DNA of 46,385 nucleotides from an uncultured Lachnospiraceae bacterium. GTDB lineage: Bacteria; Bacillota; Clostridia; Lachnospirales; Lachnospiraceae. Within the stretch, counting starts at the first letter, position 1, and the number at the start of each line of letters is the position of its first letter. The notes under the pieces were generated by a model, which saw only the letters and a list, made by a program, of their open reading frames with translations, ran no database searches and was not told the DNA's origin. Positions 17,468 to 26,990 of the stretch are shown in pieces. The stretch lies in the NCBI GenBank assembly GCA_910580195.1, contig CAJTWA010000037.1, forward strand, positions 1-46,385, given 5' to 3'. A program made the position numbers and the translations under genes.

Positions 17468-18736
17468 ATGAAAAAATTATGGAGCGCAGCTAGAATCAGT
17501 ACATTGATGCTTATGTTTGCGATGCTGTTTGGAGTGGGCGGGAGTAAGGCAGAGGCGGCACCGCCTTCTGGGCAGGTCAGCAGCCTAAAACAGACGGAGG
17601 CAGGCAAAAATTCTGTAACCGTCACGTTCAGCGCGTTGCTGGACAATCAGGCGGAATACGAAATCCAGTTAAGCGACAGTAAATCTGGCACATATAAGGC
17701 TTGGAAGGAAGTTTCCAACGGGGAGGCTGACCTTTATGACATTCCAAGCGCCGGGACATCTTATTTCCTGCGGGTAGTCCCTTTTTATGAAGAATATATC
17801 AGCGGCACCGGTTTAGTTAAGGAATATGGCACTCCGTCAGAACCCATTGAGGTAGTGACTGCGCCCAGCGCGAAGCCGGGGAATTTGAAACATACAGGTT
17901 CCACAGAAACAAGCGTCAGCCTGTCGTGGAGCCCAGTGGATGGGGCCAACGGCTATGAGGTACGGTATAAGGACAGTTCCGCTAGGGACGATATCGTAAT
18001 TCCGGTTGTAGATACAAAAGTAACCTTAAGCAAACTTGGGAAAAATTCAGAATACGAGGTTGACGTCTACCCAGTCAGGAAGAGCGGGGCAGGGTTTGCA
18101 GCAGTAGGGAGCGATTATGCCCATCTTTATGGCGTCCCAGTCCTTCCGGGAAAAGCCCAGAAGCCAGCCTGCGAATATTACTGGCAGAACTTAGGCGAAA
18201 TCCGGGCAGATTTTGAATCCATGAAATGCTCAGACGGGTTCCAGTGGGAGGTTTGGACAGCGTACCAGCCGAAAGATAAGAAAGTGAAATCGAAAGACCA
18301 AGGGTCAGGCGCAGCGTTTATCAGCTACAAGGGCTTTAAGAAATACAGTTTTTTCAAAATCAGGGTACGTGCATACTGCATCACCGGCGAGGGGAAGAAG
18401 CTGTCAGGGAAATGGTCTGACTGGACTTATTTCTGCCCGCAGCCGGAAATTATCAAGCTGAAATCCACAAAATCCGGAATCAGCCTGAAATGGAGCACCA
18501 TCAAGGGGGCGGACCGTTATGAGGTATATGCGTCCACCAAGCAGAAATCAGGGTTTAAGAAATGCGCCAGCACCAAAAAGACCAGCTTGACGGTAAAGAA
18601 ATTTGGGAAATCTTCTTTTAAAAATGGGAAGAAATACTATTTCTATGTAGACGCCTACAACAAGGCTGGCAAGAAAATGTATTCTGGCTTGGCTGGCAAC
18701 GCCACAGACAGGTGGGACATAAAATATAAGAAGTAA
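17468..18736 (+). CDS. Secreted fibronectin type III repeat protein
   Basis: 422 residues: signal peptide (1-29, cleavage likely after SKAEA) and about four FN3-like domains (roughly 33-140, 145-240, 245-335, 335-420), the last lysine- and tyrosine-rich (YEVYASTKQKSGFKKC, KKYYFYVDAYNKAGK). No catalytic domain, sortase motif or choline/SLH repeat is visible, so it is probably a wall-associated binding or spacer protein. The frame is open to 17369, but AAGGAGAAGGAA just before 17468 and the signal peptide decide the start. It shares its FN3 style with the hydrolases at 20125 and 23381, pointing to duplication and shuffling of one domain type. Confidence 0.85.
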   Translation: MKKLWSAARISTLMLMFAMLFGVGGSKAEAAPPSGQVSSLKQTEAGKNSVTVTFSALLDNQAEYEIQLSDSKSGTYKAWKEVSNGEADLYDIPSAGTSYFLRVVPFYEEYISGTGLVKEYGTPSEPIEVVTAPSAKPGNLKHTGSTETSVSLSWSPVDGANGYEVRYKDSSARDDIVIPVVDTKVTLSKLGKNSEYEVDVYPVRKSGAGFAAVGSDYAHLYGVPVLPGKAQKPACEYYWQNLGEIRADFESMKCSDGFQWEVWTAYQPKDKKVKSKDQGSGAAFISYKGFKKYSFFKIRVRAYCITGEGKKLSGKWSDWTYFCPQPEIIKLKSTKSGISLKWSTIKGADRYEVYASTKQKSGFKKCASTKKTSLTVKKFGKSSFKNGKKYYFYVDAYNKAGKKMYSGLAGNATDRWDIKYKK

Positions 18737-18749
18737 AAGGGACAAAATC

Positions 18750-19841
18750 ATGTCAGGGATGATAAAGCAGGCAATTTTAATTGTAAAAGGGAAAGCAAGG
18801 ATGGCAGGCGGCGACCATTTCCGCTTTTTGGCAGCGTTCATGTCTGCGGTGCATTTGGCGCTGACAGGGATTGGGGCGCTGCTGGGCTGCCATATGCTGG
18901 CAGGCGTGAGTTTTGCGGCAGCGGCGGCAGAGCTTTCTATGTTCTATGCGGTAAAGCGGAATGGGAATTTTTTTGCGGGGATTACCGTTGTATATTTTGC
19001 TACTTGCCTCCATGGGTTAGCCGCCTGTGTGCTCATGGGATGGACCTATGGGTTTTTCCTTTACAATCTGGTGATGATACCAATCCTGTTTTATATGGTC
19101 TGCATGACGGAAGATTTATTAAAACCCAAGAAATATGTGATTTTCTGTACAGGGGCAAACTGCATTGCAACATTGCTTTTGCGCAGGTATGTCTATCTGG
19201 GGGAACCTTGGTATGTTTACACAAAAGAAACGGCATTTTGGGTTTCCTTTTTTAACCATCTGGTATGCTTTTTTTTCATTACCATGTTTTCGGAAATGTT
19301 TATTTTGGAACTGAGGGCGAGCCGCAGGGAATTGCGGAGGCAGACAGAGGAATTGAAGCGTTTGGCAGACTACGACGGGCTGACGAAACTTCGGAACCGC
19401 AGGAGCATGCTGGCGGCGTGGGAGGGAATTACCCGGGAGGATTACTGCGTGGTCATGGGGGACATTGATGATTTCAAGAAAGTCAATGATACCTATGGCC
19501 ATGAAGCCGGGGATGAGGTCTTAAAAATGGTAGCTGCCAGTATGCAGGGGGCGGTAGACAAGGAGGATTATGTCAGCCGCTGGGGCGGGGAAGAGTTCCT
19601 GATGATTGTGTTCGGCAGCCTTGCCTACGCCCTCAAAGTCGTTGACAAGGTGCAGCGGGAACTGCAAAATGCAGACCTTGTGGTAGAGGGGAAAAAGATT
19701 GCAGTGACGATGACATTTGGGCTATCGGAACGCGGGGAAGCTGTAGGGGAGGATGTGGATGAATTGATCCGCAGGGCAGACCGCAGGCTTTATATAGGAA
19801 AGAACAGCGGGAAAAACTGCGTTAAAATTAAGGACGAATGA
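18750..19841 (+). CDS. Membrane diguanylate cyclase (GGDEF)
   Basis: Makes cyclic di-GMP from GTP. 363 residues: about six transmembrane helices (25-190) of unknown sensory type, a short coiled linker (RASRRELRRQTEELKRLADY), then a GGDEF domain from about 205 (DYDGLTKLRNRRS, MGDIDDFKKVNDTYGHEAGD, and the signature GGEEF at residues 279-283). The active-site acids are present. The RxxD inhibitory site that normally sits five residues before the signature reads DKED, so product inhibition may be absent. AAAAGGGA lies before the ATG and the gap from the FN3 gene is 13 bases, indicating one transcript. It could tie surface-protein or glycan output to c-di-GMP. Confidence 0.93.
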   Translation: MSGMIKQAILIVKGKARMAGGDHFRFLAAFMSAVHLALTGIGALLGCHMLAGVSFAAAAAELSMFYAVKRNGNFFAGITVVYFATCLHGLAACVLMGWTYGFFLYNLVMIPILFYMVCMTEDLLKPKKYVIFCTGANCIATLLLRRYVYLGEPWYVYTKETAFWVSFFNHLVCFFFITMFSEMFILELRASRRELRRQTEELKRLADYDGLTKLRNRRSMLAAWEGITREDYCVVMGDIDDFKKVNDTYGHEAGDEVLKMVAASMQGAVDKEDYVSRWGGEEFLMIVFGSLAYALKVVDKVQRELQNADLVVEGKKIAVTMTFGLSERGEAVGEDVDELIRRADRRLYIGKNSGKNCVKIKDE

Positions 19842-19844
19842 TGG

Positions 19845-19881
19845 AAATGCCTGTGGGTGAGGAGAGCCGCAGGTATTTTTT
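19845..19881 (+). terminator. Rho-independent terminator of the FN3-GGDEF operon
   Basis: AATGCCTGTGG pairs with CCGCAGGTATT (two G-U pairs) and runs into TTTTTT. Confidence 0.8.
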
Positions 19882-19984
19882 GGCATACAGGGAATGTTTT
19901 CCTCCATGTGGTAAGCCCTCCGGGAAGGTTGCTGCAGCCAGCCTAGGCAGCCATGTAAAATATTTGTAAGTTTTTGGCAGGTAG

Positions 19985-20013
19985 TTGTGCTGGAAGAAAA
20001 ATTGTGCTACGAT
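19985..20013 (+). promoter_or_regulatory. Promoter candidate for the amidase-FN3 gene
   Basis: TTGTGC (19985-19990), 17-base spacer, TACGAT (20008-20013), about 110 bases before the start at 20125. Confidence 0.5.
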
Positions 20014-20124
20014 AAAAAGCAGACCTGCTAAGGAATTGTTGGGAAATCATTTGGCTCACGGGTATATCCCGACGGCAGTTTCCAAACATACTCAAAAAGC
20101 ATGGGAAGAAATGGAGTGTACAAG

Positions 20125-23100
20125 ATGAGAGCATCGAAAAGGATAGTAGCGCTGATGTTATCCGTATGCATGGCCTTCGGATCTATGGGTATGCAGGTGC
20201 AGGCATACGGTGAGGATGGCAGCCAGCAGGAATTCACAGGGCTTCAGGAACTGCCGGAACAGGCAGGGCAGGATAAGGGAGAAAATATTGCAGGGGAAAC
20301 CGGGGAAGGAAATGCAGAAGACCCCGGGCAGGATAGGGAAGAAAATATTGCAGGGGAAACCGGGGAAGAAAATGTGGAAAATCCCGGAACTGCAGCGGGA
20401 GTTGAATCAGCGGAACCGGCAGAAGCCCAAACCGCGGCAGAAGTCCCAAGGCAGGAAGAACAGCCAGAGAAAGGGCAATTGAACTTTATCATGCAGGAAA
20501 TGGACAAGCTGGAGATACCAAGCGTCCAAAATGTGGCGGCAAGCCTTGGGGAAGACGGAATCCCCGTAGAAGGCGCGGCCTTAAAATACCACAATGATGC
20601 AGGGCAGGAATTTACAGAAGAAGCTGCAGGCATTGCAGGGAATATGGTAAAGTTTTCCATGGAATATACCGAAGAAGGACAAGTAGGGATTTACCGGCTG
20701 GACATGATTTCTTGGCAGCAGGGCGGGAAACAGTATCAGGCGGATTTGAAAGAACTTGGCATGGAAATCGAATACGGCGTCAACAAAGAGGCAGAGGCGG
20801 AGCCAGATGAAGTGCTTCTGGACCAAGGGTTGCTGGAAGAAGTAGAGGCAAATGTTGTGACTTTGGATGAAAATGGCAATCCTGTTTCTGAAAGCACGAT
20901 AGGCAGCGTTTTGGATGAAGCAGGCGCGCTCCCGCCCAAAGCAAAGGGCAGGATGGCGCGGGGGGCAGCGGGGAAAATGGTGATTGTCCTAGATCCGGGC
21001 CATGACAGCACCCATTCCGGGGCGTCTTATTATGGATATAAAGAGCAGGATTTGGTGCTGAAAATTGCCCAGTACTGCAAAGCCGAACTGCAGAAATACG
21101 CTGGCATCACCATATATATGACCCGGGAAACCCAAGGCTGCGCCAATGGAGGCAGCAGCGTGGACACCGGGACGTGCAATGCCAGGAGGGTGGAATTTGC
21201 CGCAGCCAAAAAAGCGGATGTCTATGTCAGTTTCCATTTAAACGCCAGCCCCAGCACAGCAGCCAAAGGGGTAGGGGTCTATTACCCCAATGGCAGTTAC
21301 CGGCCGGATATCGGTGAAACAGGGAAAGGCTTGGCAACGGAGATTTACCAGAAGCTGGCGGCTTTAGGGCTTTCCACATGGGCATCCGGCATTTTAATCC
21401 GCAATTCGGAAACGAATACCCAATACCCAGACGGTTCCTTGGCAGATTATTTAGCGGTGATACGCAGGAGCAAGCTGGCAGGGTTCCCGGCAGTCCTGAT
21501 TGAACATGCATTTTTAAGCAATTCCGGCGACGTGAGCCAGTTTTTGAATTCTGATGCGAAACTTAAGAACCTTGGGGTAGCCGATGCCCAAGGGATTGCA
21601 AAATATTATGGCTTGTCCTTGGCGGGCAGCGGAGGGGACAGTGAAGAACCAGAGCCAGAACCGGTTGGGCCGCCCCCAGAGATTTCTTCCATCCAGTCCA
21701 GAAGCAGCACAAGGCTGAGGCTTTCTTGGAATTTAGTCCCAGAAGCAGTTTCCTATGAAGTTTACCGGAGCAGCGCTTTGGACGGGAATTATTCCAAAAC
21801 CGCAACGGTGGCCGGGACCAAGGCTTCTTATGATGATAGCACGGTACAGGCGGGGACAGCTTATTATTATAAAGTGCGCACGGTATTCAAGGACGGGAAG
21901 CTGTCTGGGTTTTCCAATGCCCATTCCGGGAAAACACTAGCCAGCCCCAAAATTACCAAGACAATCTCCAAAAATAGCAGCCAGCTTGAGATTACTTGGA
22001 ACAGCGTGCCTGACGCGGCAAAATATGAGCTGTACCGGTGCGAAATCGAGGACGGCACTTATGAGAAAATCAAGACCTTAAAGGCAGGGCAGGTTTCCTA
22101 TTTAGATGGGGATGTAGAATCCCAGACTACATATTATTATAAAGTGCGGGCAAGAGGCGGTGAGAAGAACGGTTATAGCAGTTATTCCGAGCCATACTCG
22201 GGATGGGCGGTGAAAAAGACGAAGGTTTTGAGCGTCAGCTCTAAGACGAAAACCTCCCTTGAAATCAAGTGGCGGAAGGTTTCTAACGCCTATGGCTACC
22301 GCATCCAGCGGAGCACGTCTAAGACAAAGGGCTTCAAGACCATCGCAACCGTTAAGTCAGGCACGTCTGTCAGCTATGTAGACAAGAAGCTGAAAACCGG
22401 GCAGAAATATTATTACCGGGTACAGGCTCTAAACCGGGTCAACAAGAGGATGGGCTACAGCGGCTACAGCAGCGCATCTTCAGGTTCAACCATCACAGGC
22501 ACAACCATGGTGTATGCAAGGTCCAAAAACAGCGCCAGCATGGAGGTGGCATGGAAGAAAGACCCCAAGGCCACCGGCTACCGGGTAAAGCGGAGCACGT
22601 CCGAAAAAGGGACTTACCAAGTAGTGGCAACCATAAATAAGAACAGCACCGTGAAATACATTGACAAAACCATTTCCACCGGAAAAAAATATTACTATGC
22701 CGTCGAAAGCGTAGTGACAAAAAACGGCGTGCCCAATTACAGCGGAAATTCCAAGCCAGCCATGGCAAGGAACATCAAAAGGGTGTCCGTAACCTCCATG
22801 ACGACTGGGGAAAAAGGCGTGACACTGAATTGGGAGAAAGTTGCCGGGGCAAACAGCTACCATATTACCCGCAGCGATACGGCAAATGGGAAATTCATCA
22901 AGATTGCCGAACTTTCAGGGAGCAGCAATACTTCCTACACGGACGCCAACACGGCAGCCCGGAAACGGTATTACTACAAAATTAGGGCGGTTAAGGCCGG
23001 AAAAAACACCGGATATGGCACATATACCAAGGCGTTGGAGAAATGTACGCTGGCAGCCCCGGAAGATTTAGCAGTCATTTCCGACCAGCCAGGGCAGGTA

Positions 23101-23340
23101 GAGCTGTCTTGGGAAAAGGTGCCAAAATCGGTAGGCTATGTGGTGTACCGCAGCACGAAGCAGGGCAGCGGCTATCAAAGCATTGCAACATTGGAGGGGA
23201 TTGGGACAGTTTCCTATATTGACACCAATGTTACAGCAGGGAAAACGTATTATTATAAGGTAGCAGCTCTTTTGGAATATCAGGGTGAAACAGGGCCAGG
23301 GGACACTACGGAGCCGATTTTGGTCCAAGTAGCTACATAA
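20125..23340 (+). CDS. N-acetylmuramoyl-L-alanine amidase with FN3 repeats
   Basis: Secreted zinc amidase that cuts the bond between MurNAc and the stem peptide. 1071 residues: signal peptide (1-28), acidic low-complexity linker with a 20-residue tandem repeat (about 48-87), a helical region, the Amidase_3 domain (about 285-495) and about six FN3 repeats to the end. Zinc ligands and the catalytic glutamate are visible: H293 (DPGHD), E307, H371 (FHLNA) and E460 (IEHAF). GGAG 8 bases before ATG 20125 and the signal peptide favour this start over 20101. It is followed after 40 bases by a glucosaminidase gene. The FN3 array probably spaces or anchors the enzyme in the wall. Confidence 0.92.
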   Translation: MRASKRIVALMLSVCMAFGSMGMQVQAYGEDGSQQEFTGLQELPEQAGQDKGENIAGETGEGNAEDPGQDREENIAGETGEENVENPGTAAGVESAEPAEAQTAAEVPRQEEQPEKGQLNFIMQEMDKLEIPSVQNVAASLGEDGIPVEGAALKYHNDAGQEFTEEAAGIAGNMVKFSMEYTEEGQVGIYRLDMISWQQGGKQYQADLKELGMEIEYGVNKEAEAEPDEVLLDQGLLEEVEANVVTLDENGNPVSESTIGSVLDEAGALPPKAKGRMARGAAGKMVIVLDPGHDSTHSGASYYGYKEQDLVLKIAQYCKAELQKYAGITIYMTRETQGCANGGSSVDTGTCNARRVEFAAAKKADVYVSFHLNASPSTAAKGVGVYYPNGSYRPDIGETGKGLATEIYQKLAALGLSTWASGILIRNSETNTQYPDGSLADYLAVIRRSKLAGFPAVLIEHAFLSNSGDVSQFLNSDAKLKNLGVADAQGIAKYYGLSLAGSGGDSEEPEPEPVGPPPEISSIQSRSSTRLRLSWNLVPEAVSYEVYRSSALDGNYSKTATVAGTKASYDDSTVQAGTAYYYKVRTVFKDGKLSGFSNAHSGKTLASPKITKTISKNSSQLEITWNSVPDAAKYELYRCEIEDGTYEKIKTLKAGQVSYLDGDVESQTTYYYKVRARGGEKNGYSSYSEPYSGWAVKKTKVLSVSSKTKTSLEIKWRKVSNAYGYRIQRSTSKTKGFKTIATVKSGTSVSYVDKKLKTGQKYYYRVQALNRVNKRMGYSGYSSASSGSTITGTTMVYARSKNSASMEVAWKKDPKATGYRVKRSTSEKGTYQVVATINKNSTVKYIDKTISTGKKYYYAVESVVTKNGVPNYSGNSKPAMARNIKRVSVTSMTTGEKGVTLNWEKVAGANSYHITRSDTANGKFIKIAELSGSSNTSYTDANTAARKRYYYKIRAVKAGKNTGYGTYTKALEKCTLAAPEDLAVISDQPGQVELSWEKVPKSVGYVVYRSTKQGSGYQSIATLEGIGTVSYIDTNVTAGKTYYYKVAALLEYQGETGPGDTTEPILVQVAT
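20266..20385 (+). repeat. 60-bp tandem duplication inside the amidase gene
   Basis: Two units (20266-20325, 20326-20385) encode GQDKGENIAGETGEGNAEDP and GQDREENIAGETGEENVENP; near-identical DNA implies recent in-frame duplication in the acidic linker. Confidence 0.85.
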
Positions 23341-23380
23341 AGCAGGAATAAAAAGGTTTCAGGATTAGAGAGGAAGGAAA

Positions 23381-26300
23381 ATGAAGATAAAAAAGGGAAG
23401 GAAAATTGCAGCTATCCTATTGGCAGCAGCGGTTATTTCCGCGGATTTCCAAGGGGCAGGCAACTTGGTATATGCCAGCCAGCAGGAACTCCAAGGGGAA
23501 GGGGCGGAAGATGCGGCAAGCACAGAGCCCCAAGGTGGAGAAGCTGGGAAAACAGAGGGAATGGAAGAGCCCGAAGAGGAAGATGCGGCAAGCACAGAGC
23601 TCCAAGGGGCAGAAGCTGGAAATGCGGCTAGTGTAGAGCCCCAAGGCGGAGAAGCCGGAAGTGCAGCGAACGTAGAAGCCCAAGGGGAAGATGCTGGAAC
23701 TGAGGAAGGCAACATAGAAGCCCAAGAGGAAGATGCTGGAATTGAGGAAGGCATAGAAACCCAAGGGGAAGATACTGAAAATGCGGAAGGCATAGAAGCC
23801 CAAGGCAGAAGGGCAGATAGTTTAAAAAGCCTTGAAGGGGAGAAAAAGGACGCACAGGAGAAAGAACCAGCACAGGAAAAAGAGCTACCAGAAAGCACAG
23901 AACCGCTTTTCCAGCAAGAAACCAATGAAAAAGGCGCTGGCAGCATAGAGGAGTTTGCCGGAAACGAAGAAGAATTTGATTTCTCCCAAGCAGAAGCAGC
24001 CTTTGCAGGGCTTTTACAGGCATACGACATGTATGGGGTGCTGGCAAACGACGTGGAATTCCCAGTTTATCAAGAGCCATCCCCAGAAGCAGCGGTGGTA
24101 AAATCCCTCACCAGCGGCTATCAGGTGAAACTGTCAGGGGTTGCATGGAAGGAAACCGGCCTGTGGTTCCAGATTCACTTTGCAGCCAATGACGTAGAAT
24201 ACAGCGGCTATATCCAGAGTGAGTATGTGGTGACGGCAGATGGCAGGCTGGAAGAATGGATGGCCCAGTACCTGCCGGTGCGTGCAGCGCAAACATTCAG
24301 CAGGGGGGCAGCCCGGGGCGCAACCCAGCTTTCTGCTTTCCCAAGCAGCTACCAGTCCCTGATCCAGAAGCTAATCCAAGCACATCCCAACTGGACATTT
24401 GTTCCCATGGATACAGGGCTGGAATGGGCGGATGTACTGGAAGCCGAAATGAAAAACGGCGTAAACTTAGTGGAAACCTACCAGCCAGACACTTGGAAAT
24501 CCACAGCCCCGGAAGATTACAATATGGAAACCGGGGAATGGGTCATTAAGAACGGGACCAACTGGGTACAAGCCTCCGAATCCGTGGTGAAATATTTCCT
24601 TGACCCCCGGAATTTTTTGCGGGAAGAGTATGTATTCCAGTTTGAGCAGCTAGTCTATGGCGCCCACCATACCGAGGACGGTGTGGAAAAAATTTTAAGC
24701 AACACATTTATGTCCCATAAGAAGCTGGAGGACGGCTCTGCAGGGGGGATTACATACGCACAGGCATTTATGAAGATTGGGAAGGATTTGAAGGTAAGCC
24801 CCTATTTCCTTGCTAGCCGCGTCCGCCAAGAACAAGGGGTGGATGGGACTTCCTCCCTGATTTCCGGCACTTACCCCGGCTATGAAGGGTACTACAATTA
24901 TTTTAACCGGCGCGCCACAGGGATTGGGGAGGAGGTAATCCGAAGCGGCTTGCAGGAGGCCAAGGAAAACGGATGGAATACCCGCTATAAGGCCTTGGAA
25001 GGCGGCGCAAAATCCGTATCTTCCGATTATATTTTCAAAGGCCAAGACACCTTATATTTGCAGAAATTTGACGTAGATGATTCGTATAACGGCCTGTACT
25101 GGCACCAGTATATGCAGAACCTGCTAGGGCCATACAGCGAAGGCCAGAGCGTGCGGAAAGGCTATGAGCAAATGGGAATCTTAAACAATGGCTTTGTGTT
25201 CAAGGTCCCAGTGTACAACAATATGCCAGCCTCCCCTTGCCCCAAGCCGGAAGAAGGCCTAAACGCACCAACCGTAACTGCCAAAAAGAACGGCTATGTT
25301 TCCGTGAAATTGTCATGGAATGAGGTAGCCGCTGCCCAAGGCTACCAGATTTACCGTGCAGAAGGGGCAGACGGCAAATTTACAAGGATCAAATCCACAA
25401 ATGCAGCGACGCGTTCCTTCGAGGATACAACCATTGTCCCCGGAAAGCTGTACCGTTACAAAGTGCGCGCCTACATGACATTGAGCAGCGGGAAAAAGTA
25501 TTCCTTCTACTGCCCGGAAAAAACCATGGATTTCACCATCCCGGCCACCGCATGGAACACTTTAAAAATCAAAAATTACCGCACCATAGAACTGTCTTGG
25601 GCAAAGAAATCCGTAGACGGCTACAAGGTTTACCGGAAAACCGGGACGGGAAAATATAGCTGCATCCAAACCATAAAAAACAAATCAACCATCAGCTTTA
25701 AAGATACCACAGTAAAGCCAAACAACACTTACGCATACCGGATCCGCGGTTATGTTACGGTGAACGGCAAAAATTATTATTCCAAATACACTCCGGGAAA
25801 AACGGCAGAGCTTAAGATGGCAAAGCCCCAGCTAAAAAAAGCATACGTTTCCGGCGGCAAGAAAATAAGGGTAACTTGGAAACGCGACTCCAAGGCAGAC
25901 GGCTATTACATTTACCGTGCCACCTCCAAAAAAGGGACATACAAAAAGATAAAAACCATCACCAAAAATAAAACCGTAAGCTGGTCCGACACCAGCATCA
26001 AGACCGGGAAAACCTACTATTATAAGATACGTTCCTTCGTGAAAGCATCCACAGGGACAAAATCCTCCAGCTATTCCACGGTGTTCAGCGTAAAAACAGC
26101 CCTCAAAGCCCCGGCGGTAACCTCCGTTACCGCCTCCAAAGGCAGGGTAAAGATAAAATGGCAAAAAGACAGCAACGCCGCAGGCTACAAAATTTACCGC
26201 GCCACCTCCAAGAACGGCAAATACAAAGAAGTAAAAAAAATCACCAAAAACGCCACCCTCTCATGGACGGATAAAACGGTAAAAACCGGGAAAAATTACT

Positions 26301-26386
26301 ACTATAAAATTAGGTCATATTCCATCAACCAAGGGCAGGAAAAACATTCCGTTTATTCCCCCAGAAAAAGCATAAAAGTGAAATAA
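23381..26386 (+). CDS. SH3 - glucosaminidase - FN3 wall hydrolase
   Basis: 1001 residues. Signal peptide (1-32); a very acidic segment of degenerate 13-16-residue repeats (about 35-145, EPQGGEAG, EAQGEDAG, ETQGEDTE); an SH3-like domain (about 225-285, VYQEPSPEAAVVKSL ... YSGYIQSEYV); an endo-beta-N-acetylglucosaminidase-type domain (about 325-600) with the likely catalytic glutamate in ASRVRQEQGVDG and the aromatic YEGYYNYFN; and four FN3-like repeats with lysine-rich ends (about 625-1001). It would cut glycan strands, complementing the amidase upstream. GGAAGGAAA precedes the ATG. Codon use drifts from G-rich at the 5' end to C-rich at the 3' end. Confidence 0.9.
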   Translation: MKIKKGRKIAAILLAAAVISADFQGAGNLVYASQQELQGEGAEDAASTEPQGGEAGKTEGMEEPEEEDAASTELQGAEAGNAASVEPQGGEAGSAANVEAQGEDAGTEEGNIEAQEEDAGIEEGIETQGEDTENAEGIEAQGRRADSLKSLEGEKKDAQEKEPAQEKELPESTEPLFQQETNEKGAGSIEEFAGNEEEFDFSQAEAAFAGLLQAYDMYGVLANDVEFPVYQEPSPEAAVVKSLTSGYQVKLSGVAWKETGLWFQIHFAANDVEYSGYIQSEYVVTADGRLEEWMAQYLPVRAAQTFSRGAARGATQLSAFPSSYQSLIQKLIQAHPNWTFVPMDTGLEWADVLEAEMKNGVNLVETYQPDTWKSTAPEDYNMETGEWVIKNGTNWVQASESVVKYFLDPRNFLREEYVFQFEQLVYGAHHTEDGVEKILSNTFMSHKKLEDGSAGGITYAQAFMKIGKDLKVSPYFLASRVRQEQGVDGTSSLISGTYPGYEGYYNYFNRRATGIGEEVIRSGLQEAKENGWNTRYKALEGGAKSVSSDYIFKGQDTLYLQKFDVDDSYNGLYWHQYMQNLLGPYSEGQSVRKGYEQMGILNNGFVFKVPVYNNMPASPCPKPEEGLNAPTVTAKKNGYVSVKLSWNEVAAAQGYQIYRAEGADGKFTRIKSTNAATRSFEDTTIVPGKLYRYKVRAYMTLSSGKKYSFYCPEKTMDFTIPATAWNTLKIKNYRTIELSWAKKSVDGYKVYRKTGTGKYSCIQTIKNKSTISFKDTTVKPNNTYAYRIRGYVTVNGKNYYSKYTPGKTAELKMAKPQLKKAYVSGGKKIRVTWKRDSKADGYYIYRATSKKGTYKKIKTITKNKTVSWSDTSIKTGKTYYYKIRSFVKASTGTKSSSYSTVFSVKTALKAPAVTSVTASKGRVKIKWQKDSNAAGYKIYRATSKNGKYKEVKKITKNATLSWTDKTVKTGKNYYYKIRSYSINQGQEKHSVYSPRKSIKVK

Positions 26387-26435
26387 GCCCGGCAACTCCC
26401 TCATAGCCATCCATCGAAAGGGCACCCTTAGGAAA

Positions 26436-26629
26436 AGCCCCAAAGAAAGGCAATAAACCTGTTGTTTATCCAATACACAGGCAAACCCGGACGGTTTTCC
26501 AAAGCCAACCATCCAAAGGCATCTTTAGGCAGAGCCCCAAAGAAAGGCAATAAACCTGTTGTTTATCCAATACACAGGCAAACCCGGGCGGCCCTCCCTC
26601 AAAGCAAACCATTCATGGGCGCCCTTAGT
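26436..26629 (+). repeat. 97-bp direct repeats leading into element copy 2
   Basis: The unit beginning AGCCCCAAAGAAAGGCAATA occurs at 26436 and again at 26533 (period 97). It contains the conserved left boundary CAATACACAGGCAA and left-arm sequence. The first unit ends in a degraded left part of the element (CCAACCATCCAAAGGC...TTTAGG) before the second unit begins; a still older trace lies at 26405-26435. Confidence 0.8.
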
Positions 26630-26762
26630 GCAGGCGAAATCCACTGCTTACGGAAACTTAGGGATGAAGGCTCTCCTGAAATCCCTTAGCTGCAGTTAGC
26701 AGTTAGTTTGCCGGAACGTTGCCCAGTTTGCGTGAGGGAGGGCCGCCCGGGTTTGCCGTCCG
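26568..26762 (+). repeat. Structured intergenic element, copy 2
   Basis: Left arm 26577-26601 pairs perfectly with 26733-26757 (25 bp); GCAAAC (26604-26609) pairs with GTTTGC (26726-26731). Inside: TGGGC (26616-26620) with GCCCA (26721-26725); GGCGAA (26633-26638) with TTTGCC (26707-26712); AGGGAT (26660-26665) with ATCCCT (26681-26686), tip AGG-CTCT-CCT. The arm sequence differs from copy 1, while the core is largely identical. It lies between the glucosaminidase and GT2 genes, same strand. Confidence 0.85.
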
Positions 26763-26990
26763 CCCCCAAAGCCCCCGTAATCTACAATTACCAGCTTGCA
26801 TAAATAAGAGCCGCCCGGGTTTGCCGTCCGCCCCCAAAGCCCCCGTAATCTACAACTACCAGCTTGCATAAATAAGAGCCGCTCAGCATTGCCCCTCCAA
26901 ATCCCATATAGCCTATTATTGCCAGCACGCACCAAGGATTGCTGCCCATTATTGCCGTCCCCTCTCAAAGACGTTTAATCTACACTACTA
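26743..26990 (+). repeat. 68-bp tandem repeats trailing element copy 2
   Basis: Units start at 26743 and 26811 (nearly identical, CCGCCCGGGTTTGCCGTCCG...) and, degenerating, near 26879 and 26945. Each unit repeats the outer half of the right arm plus the downstream flank containing CCCCCAAAGCCCCCGTAATC. The array reaches to within 30 bases of the next gene's start. Confidence 0.8.

Noticed and set aside
23365..24080. Long minus-strand frames opposite the glucosaminidase N-terminus
   Set aside because: Produced by the repetitive acidic linker read in reverse; low-complexity translation and no start signals.
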